Below are positions 45,746-54,944 of a stretch of DNA of 64,000 bases, piece by piece. Position 1 is the stretch's first letter, and every line of letters starts with the position of its first letter. The translations under genes were made by a program, and so were the position numbers. This DNA is from Bacteroidota bacterium (GTDB lineage Bacteria > Bacteroidota > Bacteroidia > UKL13-3), in assembly GCA_027488905.1 (NCBI GenBank), contig JAIYAT010000035.1:594594-658593 (forward strand), read 5' to 3'. The notes under the pieces are model-generated. The model worked only from the letters and a program-made list of their open reading frames with translations. It was not told the DNA's origin and did not search any database.

Positions 45746-47185
45746 TTAAAAACGGAAATAGATAAATGGATTATAGGAACCGGCTGCTGCTGTCATCAAG
45801 GCATAAACAAAAATAGTAGCCAAAAACAAAGTTTTAAGCAGCCTAAACGAATTCATTACCATAGACCTTTGCTTTTGATTTGTATTAAGCTTGAAATAAG
45901 TTTGAAACAAATACTTCAACATTTTATTGGCTCCATTTACAGACAATAGAATAGCTAAAATTAATACAAAAAGAATTTCACCAGTTAAGTATAAATCAGC
46001 TGTTACAACTGCCATAGAATTTATTTGCCAAGCACCAGCTATAATTTGTAGGGCTTGGTCAAAAGAATCTATCCTAAAAAACACCCAAGCAAAGGCTACC
46101 ACCAGTAATGTATAAAGATTAGCAATTGGACCTAACCTACTTAAAATCTTTTCAAAGCCAAGTCGCTCTATAATCATAAACAAACCATGAATCATTCCCC
46201 AAACAATAAAACTCCAACTTGCACCGTGCCAAAGTCCAGTTAAGAAAAAGACTGTTGAAAGATTGAGGTAAAGTCGGGTTTGACTAACACGATTTCCACC
46301 CAATGGAATATATAAATAATCTCTGAACCAATTAGAAAGCGAAATATGCCATTTGCTCCAAAACTCTTTGATAGAACTAGCTGCATAAGGAAACCTGAAA
46401 TTCTCTAAAAAATCAAACCCTAACATTTTTGCTAAGCCGATAGCCATATCAGAATAGCCAGAAAAATCAAAATACAGTTGAAGTGAATAAGCAACAATAA
46501 CCAACCAAATAGTGCCCGTGCTTAAGTCTGTAGCTGGTATCCCATAAATGCTATCCACCATAAATCCAAGTGTATTGGCTATGATGATTTTCTTGCCTAA
46601 ACCTATGATGAATCGCTCTACCCCTACCCTAAACCTCGGCAGAGAAATTACTCTTTTAGTAAATTGAAGGGCAATATCTTTGTAACGAATAATCGGACCG
46701 GCAATCAATTGCGGAAATAATGCAATATACAAGGCCATATCCACATACGATTTTTGGTAATGATTATCTTTTCTATGCACGTCTATCAAATAGGAAATAC
46801 TATGAAAAGTATAAAATGAAATCCCTGCTGGAAGCTTAATGCTTGGTATGGGTAAAGGCTGTAATGAAATTTGAGCTAATAAAAGATTAAGATTTTCAAC
46901 TATAAAACCTGCATACTTAAACACAATTAATATCAATAAATTAATGCCCACACCTACTTTTATTGCTGTATTAGTGCTTGCGCGTCCAACCCATTTTCCT
47001 AAATAATAGTTTAAAGTAATTGAACCAAACATCAATATCACCAATTCTCCTTCCCCAAACACATAAAACAAAACACTGATGATTAGCAATATCAAATTTT
47101 TATACTTGGCATTGCGCGTTAAAAGCACAATAGCTAAAGTGACAGGCAGAAAGAAGAACAAAAAAAATGGTGCGCTAAATACCAT
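45746..47185 (-). CDS. MBOAT family O-acyltransferase (AlgI-like), copy 1
   Basis: A 479-residue membrane-bound O-acyltransferase with about eleven helices. It moves an acyl group across the inner membrane for glycan modification. Signature segments are LFPQLIAGPIIRYKDIA, YFDFSGYSDMAIGLAKMLGF, EFWSKWHISLSNWFRDYLYIPLGG and the catalytic-histidine region GLWHGASWSFIVWGMIHG. It lies between two SGNH-type genes (3 bp after one, 2 bp before the other) in a minus-strand operon. Confidence 0.93.
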   Translation of the reverse strand: MVFSAPFFLFFFLPVTLAIVLLTRNAKYKNLILLIISVLFYVFGEGELVILMFGSITLNYYLGKWVGRASTNTAIKVGVGINLLILIVFKYAGFIVENLNLLLAQISLQPLPIPSIKLPAGISFYTFHSISYLIDVHRKDNHYQKSYVDMALYIALFPQLIAGPIIRYKDIALQFTKRVISLPRFRVGVERFIIGLGKKIIIANTLGFMVDSIYGIPATDLSTGTIWLVIVAYSLQLYFDFSGYSDMAIGLAKMLGFDFLENFRFPYAASSIKEFWSKWHISLSNWFRDYLYIPLGGNRVSQTRLYLNLSTVFFLTGLWHGASWSFIVWGMIHGLFMIIERLGFEKILSRLGPIANLYTLLVVAFAWVFFRIDSFDQALQIIAGAWQINSMAVVTADLYLTGEILFVLILAILLSVNGANKMLKYLFQTYFKLNTNQKQRSMVMNSFRLLKTLFLATIFVYALMTAAAGSYNPFIYFRF

Positions 47186-47188
47186 GGC

Positions 47189-48121
47189 TTATTTTAAGAT
47201 TGGAATGAGTTGATGTGCAACTGAGTCGGAAAATACAATTGCGCCATTACTATTCAAATGGTCAGGGTTTAAAAAGTACTTTGGGTCAGCTTTAAACAAT
47301 GCAGTATAATCCATTGAAGTGGTTTCACCTTCAAGCAAATTTTTAATAGATGTTTTGAAGCCTGTCATAGGTTTCATTAATAACGGAGGGAAACACACCA
47401 CAAGTTTTATATTGTTTGTTGCACACAACTCTTGAATATTTTTAAATGAATTGAGGTAGGAAAGATTCAATTGATTTGCCTTAGGTAAGATTCGATTCAC
47501 GATAAAAGTGGGTGCTTTTGCGTCCTTTGCTGGGGTAATTAAATTTGCTCCTAATGAGTCGATATTAGATACCATATAATCTAAATCTTCCTTGCCTTTG
47601 AGCAGGTATCTTATGGAATTAATAAAGTTTCCATTATGGCGATAAGTCCGACAAAAGTAAGTTGGCCAAATATACTTTCCTGTTTGTTTGCAAACTATTT
47701 CGTTTATTTCATTGCTTTCTACATAGGGTACTAAAGCATCAATCCTAAATGAGATGCCTGAATTTTCATATAATGTTCCAGGGTCGTCTAAATTGTAAAT
47801 AACCAACTTTGGCTTGGCACAATGTTTTAAAGCAAGTTTTAAAATCTCTTCATGAAACACCACATTTGAACCACTAAAACCCAAGTTATAACAAGTATTA
47901 CCAGTGATTTTTTTAATTTCATTTGGACTGAAATTATTCAAAGCCCTTGAGGAACCAAAAATTAAAATATCAGCATTGATTTGGTTGTTGATGAGTTTTT
48001 CTATCCTAGTATCTTGCTTGTATTTTGGTGCTACAATAGACATCCCAAAGCCAAAAAATTGGTCGAGGCATATCATGAAAAATATCCAAATGATTAATGA
48101 TATGTATTTTTTTACGCCCAT
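47189..48121 (-). CDS. SGNH-hydrolase-like protein, membrane anchored
   Basis: A 310-residue protein with one N-terminal signal-anchor helix (about 6-25). The SGNH-like pattern is ILIFGSSRALNNFSP (Ser after GS) with YNLGFSGSNVVFHEEIL and the C-terminal LNPDHLNSNGAIVFSDSVA (Asp-His pair). Such proteins next to MBOAT genes are taken to be extracytoplasmic acyl-transfer partners. It lies 2 bp downstream of MBOAT copy 2 and 3 bp upstream of MBOAT copy 1, so it could serve either. Confidence 0.7.
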   Translation of the reverse strand: MGVKKYISLIIWIFFMICLDQFFGFGMSIVAPKYKQDTRIEKLINNQINADILIFGSSRALNNFSPNEIKKITGNTCYNLGFSGSNVVFHEEILKLALKHCAKPKLVIYNLDDPGTLYENSGISFRIDALVPYVESNEINEIVCKQTGKYIWPTYFCRTYRHNGNFINSIRYLLKGKEDLDYMVSNIDSLGANLITPAKDAKAPTFIVNRILPKANQLNLSYLNSFKNIQELCATNNIKLVVCFPPLLMKPMTGFKTSIKNLLEGETTSMDYTALFKADPKYFLNPDHLNSNGAIVFSDSVAHQLIPILK

Positions 48122-48123
48122 TT

Positions 48124-49596
48124 CTAAAATTGAAAATACACAAAATCTACTTGTTGCGACCCACTTAATAAAATTACAGCAAATACCAAAAATGTATAAA
48201 ATATAAGCCTTGGAAATTTGTTCATCGACTCAAAGTACAAGTTAATATTTTTATCTTTCATCCTTACCTCGATTGCAATTAACAGCGTAATTAAAAACAC
48301 TTGAATAAAAAACACCAAAGGAACACTACCCAAATACAGTAAAGTTTCTCTGGCATTGTTTGGGTTGAACCAAGCCTGATTTAAGCTGGCACCAAATCCA
48401 TCAAATAAATTTTGAAATAAAAGAAGTGCATCCTGAATATTCTCTCCTCGAAAAAGAAAACCACCTAATGCAAATAAGTGAAATACAGATAGGGTTTGAA
48501 CCAAATTACGAAACCAATTTTTTCTTGAAACCCCGAGGTTATCAACAAATTTTTCTCGCCATTTATGCGTTGATTTTGTATAAACAACCGCTATTCCATT
48601 ATAAATCCCCCAAAAAACAAATGTCCAATTTGCCCCATGCCAAAAGCCACTTAAAAGAAATACAAAAATAAAAACCAATTGCCAAGGTCTACCTTTTTTC
48701 ACCATAGGAAACATAAGGTAATCTCTGAACCAATTCATTAAAGACACATGCCATCTTGCCCAAAAATGAGTAAAAGTTTTGGCTAAAAATGGGTTCTTAA
48801 AGTTCTCTATTAAATTGACGCCAAACAACTTTGCCAATCCTAAGGCCATGTCTGAGTAACCAGAGAAATCGCAATACACTTGAAAAACAAATAAAGCAGT
48901 AGCCATATATATTGGCAAACCATGGTACTTCTCTGGGTTATCATAAACAAATGAAACCATTGGATTGAGTTGATCTGCAATAGCAACTTTTTTAAAAAGC
49001 CCCCATAATATCCATCTTAAACCAATTACAATATTGCGCCATTCTAATTTATAGTTAAAATGAAACTGCGGGAAAATAGCTTGTGGCCTTTCAATTGGAC
49101 CAGCAACCAACTGCGGAAAAAACATTACATACAAAGCATATATCCCAAAATGCTTAATGGCTGCTTGTTTACCTTTATAAACTTCCAAAGTATAACTCAT
49201 GGCTTGGAAAGTATGGAAGGATAAACCAATCGGAAGTAAGATTCCTAAATGTGGCAAAGGCGTTAGGTTCAAACCGAAACCAGCTAATGCTCCATAAATA
49301 TTATCAACAAAAAAATTGTAGTATTTAAACACACAAAGAATTCCAATATTTGCTATGAGGCTAAGTGTTAAGGCAAATTTTCGTGTATTGCCTATTGATT
49401 TTTCAATATAAATCCCCGCAAAATAATCAATGACGATGGTGGTTGCGAGTATCAAAAGATAAACAGGTACAAACCACATGTAAAAGTAACAGCTAGCTGC
49501 TAGTAACCAAGCCCAACGCCACTTTGAAGGCAATACATAATAAACGACAAAAACTATCGGCAGAAATACTAAAAACGTAATTGAATTAAATAGCAT
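48124..49596 (-). CDS. MBOAT family O-acyltransferase (AlgI-like), copy 2
   Basis: A 490-residue polytopic enzyme, diverged from the other two MBOAT proteins in the window. Recognisable segments are FFPQLVAGPIERPQAIFPQ, YCDFSGYSDMALGLAKLFGV, HFWARWHVSLMNWFRDYLMFP and GFWHGANWTFVFWGIYNG. The first histidine (WHG) is kept, while the second conserved HG position is NG. Three copies of the interspersed palindrome or its variant lie inside (48363, 48493, 49266). It starts the minus-strand run SGNH-MBOAT-AlgX that follows. Confidence 0.92.
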   Translation of the reverse strand: MLFNSITFLVFLPIVFVVYYVLPSKWRWAWLLAASCYFYMWFVPVYLLILATTIVIDYFAGIYIEKSIGNTRKFALTLSLIANIGILCVFKYYNFFVDNIYGALAGFGLNLTPLPHLGILLPIGLSFHTFQAMSYTLEVYKGKQAAIKHFGIYALYVMFFPQLVAGPIERPQAIFPQFHFNYKLEWRNIVIGLRWILWGLFKKVAIADQLNPMVSFVYDNPEKYHGLPIYMATALFVFQVYCDFSGYSDMALGLAKLFGVNLIENFKNPFLAKTFTHFWARWHVSLMNWFRDYLMFPMVKKGRPWQLVFIFVFLLSGFWHGANWTFVFWGIYNGIAVVYTKSTHKWREKFVDNLGVSRKNWFRNLVQTLSVFHLFALGGFLFRGENIQDALLLFQNLFDGFGASLNQAWFNPNNARETLLYLGSVPLVFFIQVFLITLLIAIEVRMKDKNINLYFESMNKFPRLIFYTFLVFAVILLSGSQQVDFVYFQF

Positions 49597-49610
49597 TTAT
49601 TTTTTGAAGC

Positions 49611-50774
49611 TTAAATCCTTATTATCAACCGCGCGAAAGTAAGCGAAAGCAATAAAATAGAAAACATAATAAAATACCTACTAGGCAATTTATTAGCCAT
49701 TACCAGCAGCAGCATTGCCCCACCATTCCATAAACTAAATACTCTAACAAATCCCCAATCGTCTGCCCAAATAGTGAAATTAAACACAATTCCTAAAAAC
49801 AACCAAATCACAAATGAAGCAACCAAACCTGCACCTATCTCATTTTTTAATTGAGATTTAAGAACACTAAGGGTAATCCAAACCAACCATATTTGCCAAA
49901 CTAAATATCCTATAAAAAACCCACTTGCCATGATTAGTGTTGGGCTGCTAAAATCTATATTGCTCAATAAACCATTCCAAATTCCCAAAAAAGGTAAACC
50001 AATATGTTGGTAGCCAGCAGCAGCAGATTGCGCTGGAACCATGGAGCTAAGCAAGATTCGCCATACCATTATAAACAAAAATGGTAACACATGGGCTAAG
50101 GCTAGACCTACTTTGTGTTGTTTAAACTGCACATAAGCGGAAGCTGCTAACAAAGGAAAAACACTAATGATTGAGGTTTCCCTGGTAAACAAAATGGCTG
50201 TGGCTAAACTTATGCTCCAAAAAAACCGCGCTTTTACCAAGAAAAAGATAAGCCAAACATATAAGCAAATCTCTAGCAATTCCGATAGATTTCTGGCAAG
50301 AGACATATACAAACCAAAAACAAAAAAAGGAAGTATAATTAAATTTGGATTAGCTTGAAAATGTTGAATCAGTTTTCTAAAACCAATAATAAATAAAAGA
50401 AACGCAGCCCCATTTACCAATACCATTGCATAGGGTACAGCTTTAATATTTCCCAAACTCAATATCCAAACCAACAAAGGATAAAAGATTCTTTGCGCCC
50501 GATAAATGGGTTCATCTACAGTGACACCATAAGCAGTTTTCTCTAAATTGAATGGATTAAATGCATACCTTGTAAAAAATTGCCCATCATATCCATCCCC
50601 TGCAATCACATGAACTGGCATTGGGGTCAAACCAAAACTAACAAACTTTTCTCCAAAAACGCTAAAGTATGTGATATCTCCTCCAGCAATAATCCACCTT
50701 AATAGTATGAAAGCCAATACAAATGCTATGCTAAAACCCAAATAATATTGGTTAATTTTTTGCTTTAATTTCAT
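49611..50774 (-). CDS. Polytopic GT-C-like membrane protein
   Basis: A 387-residue protein with about nine to ten hydrophobic helices. After the first helix it has a periplasmic-type loop with VHVIAGDGYDGQFFTRYAFNPF and EPIYRAQRIFYPLL. A GYDGQF...A..P...RAxRIxYP pattern is seen in GT-C-like families that use lipid-linked sugars for surface glycopolymers. No enzyme activity can be assigned. It is upstream of MBOAT copy 2 (14 bp gap) and probably heads the minus-strand operon. Confidence 0.65.
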   Translation of the reverse strand: MKLKQKINQYYLGFSIAFVLAFILLRWIIAGGDITYFSVFGEKFVSFGLTPMPVHVIAGDGYDGQFFTRYAFNPFNLEKTAYGVTVDEPIYRAQRIFYPLLVWILSLGNIKAVPYAMVLVNGAAFLLFIIGFRKLIQHFQANPNLIILPFFVFGLYMSLARNLSELLEICLYVWLIFFLVKARFFWSISLATAILFTRETSIISVFPLLAASAYVQFKQHKVGLALAHVLPFLFIMVWRILLSSMVPAQSAAAGYQHIGLPFLGIWNGLLSNIDFSSPTLIMASGFFIGYLVWQIWLVWITLSVLKSQLKNEIGAGLVASFVIWLFLGIVFNFTIWADDWGFVRVFSLWNGGAMLLLVMANKLPSRYFIMFSILLLSLTFARLIIRI

Positions 50775-50862
50775 ATGCTAGTCAACAAAACTAAGCAAAT
50801 CAATAGACACATTATTGCTTAAAATCAAATTTACCTTTATTTGCAAATTGCGAATTACAAAA

Positions 50863-51975
50863 ATGCCTAAAAAAGCCATTAAAATAACCTTAGGGTTCTT
50901 TATACTACTAGCAACTTTACCCTTGTTACAAGTGGTCTTTAACCCTTTTAAACTGGTGGGCTTGAGTGGTGCTTTTGAGGTTAATTTTCCACCAAAGTTT
51001 AGTTTTAACAATCTGTTAAATGGAAAATTCCAACAACATGCAGATTTATATATTAAAGACAATGCGCCTTTCAAAGGCGACTTAGTAAGGTTTAGAAATC
51101 AACTCAATTATTTTGCCTTTAATGAGATTAATACAAACCTTATGTTGGGCAAAGAGCATTTTATTTTCGACCCAAATTATTTGTTGGCGCTAGAAGGCAA
51201 AGACCTACATTCTGATTCGCTTTTTAATGCGAATGCAATGGTTTTGGAAAAAACCCTTAATCATTTGGAGCAATTAAACATCCCATTGTTTGTAGTGTTT
51301 ACGCCTAATAAAGTAGATTTTTACAAAGAAAAATTAATACTTGAACCAACATTTGCTTTACAAACCAATGCCAAAAGGTATGCCGACCTATTGATAAAAA
51401 ACAAGGTTCCGTTTTTTGATGCAAACGCATGGTTTCTAAAGTTAAAAGATACCAGTAGTTTTACACTTATTCCCAAATATGGTGCACATTGGAGCAGCTA
51501 TGGCGCCTGGCTGGCGGCAGATTCATTAACTAAGCTTTTTCAAATGAATGGTATTTCAACGCCTAAAGTAATACCTCAGAAAATAGAGCTTAGCCAAACT
51601 GCTCGCTTTACAGATGATGATTATTTACCTTCTTTAAATTTGATATGGAGATGGGCTTCGCCACAACTTGCCTATCCTATTTTAGGGTTTGAACCAAGTG
51701 CAAAGCCAGATGTGCTTGTGGTAAGCGATAGCTACTTTTGGAATTTTTATGACCTTGGGTATATGGAACATGTATTTGGACCGCAATCTCAACTTTGGTA
51801 CTACAACAAAACCAAGTATAATTTCAAAAGAGATAAGTTGGGAGAATGCAGCGAAGTGCTTCATCCAAAAGAATTGAAGCAATTCAAGGCCATCATTTTC
51901 ATGTCTGCACATCCCAGCTTAAACAACTTTTCATTTGGATTTTTCAACCAATTAAATGCCAGTCTAAATGAATAA
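50863..51975 (+). CDS. AlgX/AlgJ-like SGNH protein with altered DxHW motif
   Basis: A 370-residue protein anchored by one N-terminal helix (MPKKAIKITLGFFILLATLPLL). The ATG at 50863 gives the clean anchor; an in-frame start 16 codons earlier does not. The AlgX-like pattern is HADLYIKDNAPFKGDLVRFRN, LMLGKEHFIFDPNYL, VFTPNKVDFY, PKYGAHWSSYGAWLA and the nucleophile region VVSDSYFWNF. The usual Asp of DxHW is Gly here (GAHW), while His and Ser remain. It begins the plus-strand group AlgX-like/GT-C/GT-C/MBOAT and overlaps the next gene by 8 bp. Confidence 0.75.
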   Translation: MPKKAIKITLGFFILLATLPLLQVVFNPFKLVGLSGAFEVNFPPKFSFNNLLNGKFQQHADLYIKDNAPFKGDLVRFRNQLNYFAFNEINTNLMLGKEHFIFDPNYLLALEGKDLHSDSLFNANAMVLEKTLNHLEQLNIPLFVVFTPNKVDFYKEKLILEPTFALQTNAKRYADLLIKNKVPFFDANAWFLKLKDTSSFTLIPKYGAHWSSYGAWLAADSLTKLFQMNGISTPKVIPQKIELSQTARFTDDDYLPSLNLIWRWASPQLAYPILGFEPSAKPDVLVVSDSYFWNFYDLGYMEHVFGPQSQLWYYNKTKYNFKRDKLGECSEVLHPKELKQFKAIIFMSAHPSLNNFSFGFFNQLNASLNE

Positions 51976-53464
51976 GTATATCCCATTTACCCTACTAATT
52001 ATTCTATTTGCAAGCCTTGGCGTGTATTTAAAATTCAAAGACAACTTAGATAAAACGCCTATAGGCTGCGATGAGTTTGGCTACATGCAACTAGCCAAAG
52101 CAATGGATGAGGGTAAAACTTTTGAAGAACATTCTCCTAGACCCTACTTACCTGATCTTTTAAACTACTTAAGGGCTAATGGCATTAGCGAGACAGAACT
52201 GCGTTGGACAGTGGTTCCGCATGCATATTATGTATGGGATGGAACCAATAAAGTAATCAACCAATATGCGCCAGGAACATCATTTATCATGAGCTTGTTT
52301 CCTTTGAACATTCGAAAATTACATTTTAGTACGCTAGCGGTAATAATGCTAATTGCTATTCCATTTTTTGCAATTTACTTTATTGATAAAAGAAAAAAAT
52401 TCAATTATGCACACCTTGCCTTATTGATTTTTGTTTTCTCCTCAACAATAGGACCGCCCTTACTCGCAGAGTTTACAAGGGTTAACTCAGTAATTTATAC
52501 CATTGGATTTCTAATAACAGCGGGCTATTTCTTAAAATCTAAACCACTTTTGGCTTGGTTTTTAATTGCTTTAACCGCAAATTTTAGGCAAGTCAATCTA
52601 TTGTTACTCCTACCCTTTCCGCTTTTTTTTAAGTTAAACCTACCAACTTCAAAAACAGAAATTAGCAATTGGTTCAAACAGGCAATTAAAGCTATTGGCT
52701 TATTATTGATTGCCCTTAGTCCTTATTTTTATTATATGTTTAGGTTAATGGGCAATCCTTTTAAACTTACCTATTCCTCCATTGATACAAAAACAACTAC
52801 TGCTTTTTTAGAAAATATCCATTTCTACTTTAACCCAAATGAAGCTTGGTTCTGGTTGAACCTAATAATGGTTATAATGACTTTTTCACTTTATTTATAT
52901 AAGCAGATTGGGCTCAAAGAATGGATTGGCTTACTTTTATTCGAGGTGGTAACCTATGCTTTTTTCTTAAGTCATAGCATGCAAATAAACTATTACCCAT
53001 ATGCTTGTGCAATGGTTTTATTGGGTTTCGGTTTGAACCAATTATCCCAATGGAGGCTGTCTGAAAAAGTGACTAAACTTATTCCTTGGCTAACTATTCT
53101 GATGGCAGTTCTAATAACCTGTGATGGTTTTTTCAGTCGAAAAGAATCTATGACGTTAAAAGATGCCAATGCAAAATATGAGCCTTTATGCGGCTATCAA
53201 ATTGTATGGGGAGATTTGTTACCTAGCGCAAGTGAATATGTATGTGATAACAATGCCTTCAAATTTTCAGTAACCACACCTCGTACGAGAAAATTAATTA
53301 TCAATTATCTTTACCAGAAAAAGTTAAGTCAGGTTTTTATTATCAACGATATTCCAATGGAAAGCAACGGTGTAATAAATGAACTTAAAAGTTTAAACCT
53401 GCCATTTACTTTGCAAAACGACTCCATTTTTGGTTCACTCATTATGTTAAAGCCAAATGAATAA
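51968..53464 (+). CDS. GT-C-like polytopic membrane protein, tandem paralogue 1
   Basis: A 498-residue membrane protein with an N-terminal helix, a loop containing PIGCDEFGYMQLAKAM and about ten further helices, ending in a soluble C-terminal domain (about 395-498). The acidic CDE motif after TM1 is in the position of the catalytic Asp of GT-C glycosyltransferases. The segment LSPYFYYMFRLMGNPF...TYSSIDTK is shared almost verbatim with the next gene. Function is inferred only: glycan elongation, or transfer of a sugar from a lipid-linked donor. It overlaps both neighbours by 8 bp. Confidence 0.7.
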   Translation: MNKYIPFTLLIILFASLGVYLKFKDNLDKTPIGCDEFGYMQLAKAMDEGKTFEEHSPRPYLPDLLNYLRANGISETELRWTVVPHAYYVWDGTNKVINQYAPGTSFIMSLFPLNIRKLHFSTLAVIMLIAIPFFAIYFIDKRKKFNYAHLALLIFVFSSTIGPPLLAEFTRVNSVIYTIGFLITAGYFLKSKPLLAWFLIALTANFRQVNLLLLLPFPLFFKLNLPTSKTEISNWFKQAIKAIGLLLIALSPYFYYMFRLMGNPFKLTYSSIDTKTTTAFLENIHFYFNPNEAWFWLNLIMVIMTFSLYLYKQIGLKEWIGLLLFEVVTYAFFLSHSMQINYYPYACAMVLLGFGLNQLSQWRLSEKVTKLIPWLTILMAVLITCDGFFSRKESMTLKDANAKYEPLCGYQIVWGDLLPSASEYVCDNNAFKFSVTTPRTRKLIINYLYQKKLSQVFIINDIPMESNGVINELKSLNLPFTLQNDSIFGSLIMLKPNE

Positions 53465-54944
53465 ACATCAAATTTACCTATTGAGTTTTTTCCTGATATG
53501 CTTGGCTTTTACACTAAACTTTGCCAGCAGCCATAACAAAGTACCCATTGGCTGCGACGAATATGGTTACTTGTATTTATCTGAAGCCCTGAGCCAAGGA
53601 CATACGTTTAAGGAACACACAGAACGACCTTACCTAAAGCCTTTGTTACATGCTTTTGATAGCAACCATATTTTTAGGGGAGCCTATAGTTATATGGTAG
53701 CACCCTTGGCTTATTACTTAAGAGATGATTCCAATGAAATCATTAACATGTATCATCCTGGAACTTCTTGGCTGCTTCATTTCATTGATTTGAATTATCG
53801 AAAATATGCTTTTCCCTTGCTTGTAATTTTAATGCTTGCTCCGCTATTTTACCTAATTCAAAAGTCTAAAGATAAATTTAACTATAGCGATATTCTTTTA
53901 TTGATTTTGCTGCTTTTAATGTTTATGCCTTTTAGTGTGTTAAGAACAGAATTCACGAGGGTTAATTCTTTGGCACCTACCTTTGGACTGCTACTTTTGG
54001 CGGGTTATTTCTTGAGTAGTAACCAAATATTAAGCATCTTTTTTATTGTCCTATCTGCCAATTTCAGGTTTGGAAATGTGCTACTCATTTGGCCATTTGT
54101 GGCTTTGTTTTTTTACCAAAATCTCTCGCGTAAAAACAATTCAAAACAACTATTTTATAAGATTATTATTCTAGGCATAAGTTTACTTTTAGCCTTGTCG
54201 CCTTATTTTTATTATGTAGCACAATTACTTGGAAGTCCGCTTAAATCTACCTATTCTAGTATTGATACCAAATTTGCAAGCGCTCCAATTAACTTGAGTT
54301 TTTACCTTCAATTATCTTCTCAATGGTTATGGCTTCATATAGCTGGGCTTGCACTTATACTTTGGCTTTACACTAAAAAACTTGTATCGGTTCAAACCAT
54401 AACTGCGCTTATAGCTTTGATATTATTTAATTATGTTTTCTATAGTTATAAGCAAATTACGATGAACTATTATCCTTATGCTAGTTTCTTTATTTTGTTT
54501 GGAACGGTATTACAGGCTGCAAAGAATTTTGAATTAAAAAATAGTTATCAAAAACCAATAAAGTATTTGTTTTTAGGATTGTTTATTGCCTTGGCATTTG
54601 CAGGTGCAATAGAATTTTCAAAGCACAATACCCCAACTTTTCAAGAGGCAAAGGAAAAGTATGAAGCTTTAAAACCTTATCAAATTGTGTGGTGCGACTT
54701 ACTTTCTGGAACAACAGAATATGCTTGCGGAAACAGTGGTTTTATGTTTAACAGAGGCACGGCAGATGCGAGAAAAGTAGCTTACCAATTTTTTTATCAA
54801 AATGGGTATTCGCAGGTATTTGTACTTACCGATTTACCCATAACTCCTGATGCAATAGCAAAAGAACTGAATGATGCTAAGATTCCTTATCGAGTGGAAC
54901 AATCTAGTTTAGGACCTTTAATTGTAGTGACAAATGGTATTTAG
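53457..54944 (+). CDS. GT-C-like polytopic membrane protein, tandem paralogue 2
   Basis: A 495-residue protein clearly duplicated from the preceding gene: PIGCDEYGYLYLSEAL against PIGCDEFGYMQLAKAM, LSPYFYYVAQLLGSPL and TYSSIDTK in the same places, and a similar C-terminal soluble part with YQIVWCDLLSGTTEYACGN. About ten helices. It overlaps the MBOAT gene downstream by 11 bp. The two proteins could form a pair or act on successive sugars. A GGTTCAAACC motif is at 54389. Confidence 0.7.
   Translation: MNKHQIYLLSFFLICLAFTLNFASSHNKVPIGCDEYGYLYLSEALSQGHTFKEHTERPYLKPLLHAFDSNHIFRGAYSYMVAPLAYYLRDDSNEIINMYHPGTSWLLHFIDLNYRKYAFPLLVILMLAPLFYLIQKSKDKFNYSDILLLILLLLMFMPFSVLRTEFTRVNSLAPTFGLLLLAGYFLSSNQILSIFFIVLSANFRFGNVLLIWPFVALFFYQNLSRKNNSKQLFYKIIILGISLLLALSPYFYYVAQLLGSPLKSTYSSIDTKFASAPINLSFYLQLSSQWLWLHIAGLALILWLYTKKLVSVQTITALIALILFNYVFYSYKQITMNYYPYASFFILFGTVLQAAKNFELKNSYQKPIKYLFLGLFIALAFAGAIEFSKHNTPTFQEAKEKYEALKPYQIVWCDLLSGTTEYACGNSGFMFNRGTADARKVAYQFFYQNGYSQVFVLTDLPITPDAIAKELNDAKIPYRVEQSSLGPLIVVTNGI

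Larger units (their letters stand above)
2191..54398. repeat. Dispersed palindrome GGTTTGAACC/GGTTCAAACC (15 copies)
   Basis: Exact copies start at 2191, 2335, 5127, 5364, 10734, 12549, 23366, 23432, 30119, 31376, 48493, 49266, 51686, 53030 and 54389. Near variants are GGTTGAACC/GGTTCAACC at 994, 11087, 21025, 30496, 48363, 52854 and 56312, and GGTTTAAACC at 30474. Flanks extend the palindrome towards TTYGGTTYRAACCRAA. Four of the fifteen are intergenic and the rest lie inside genes in several reading frames, so coding constraint does not explain them. Confidence 0.85.
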
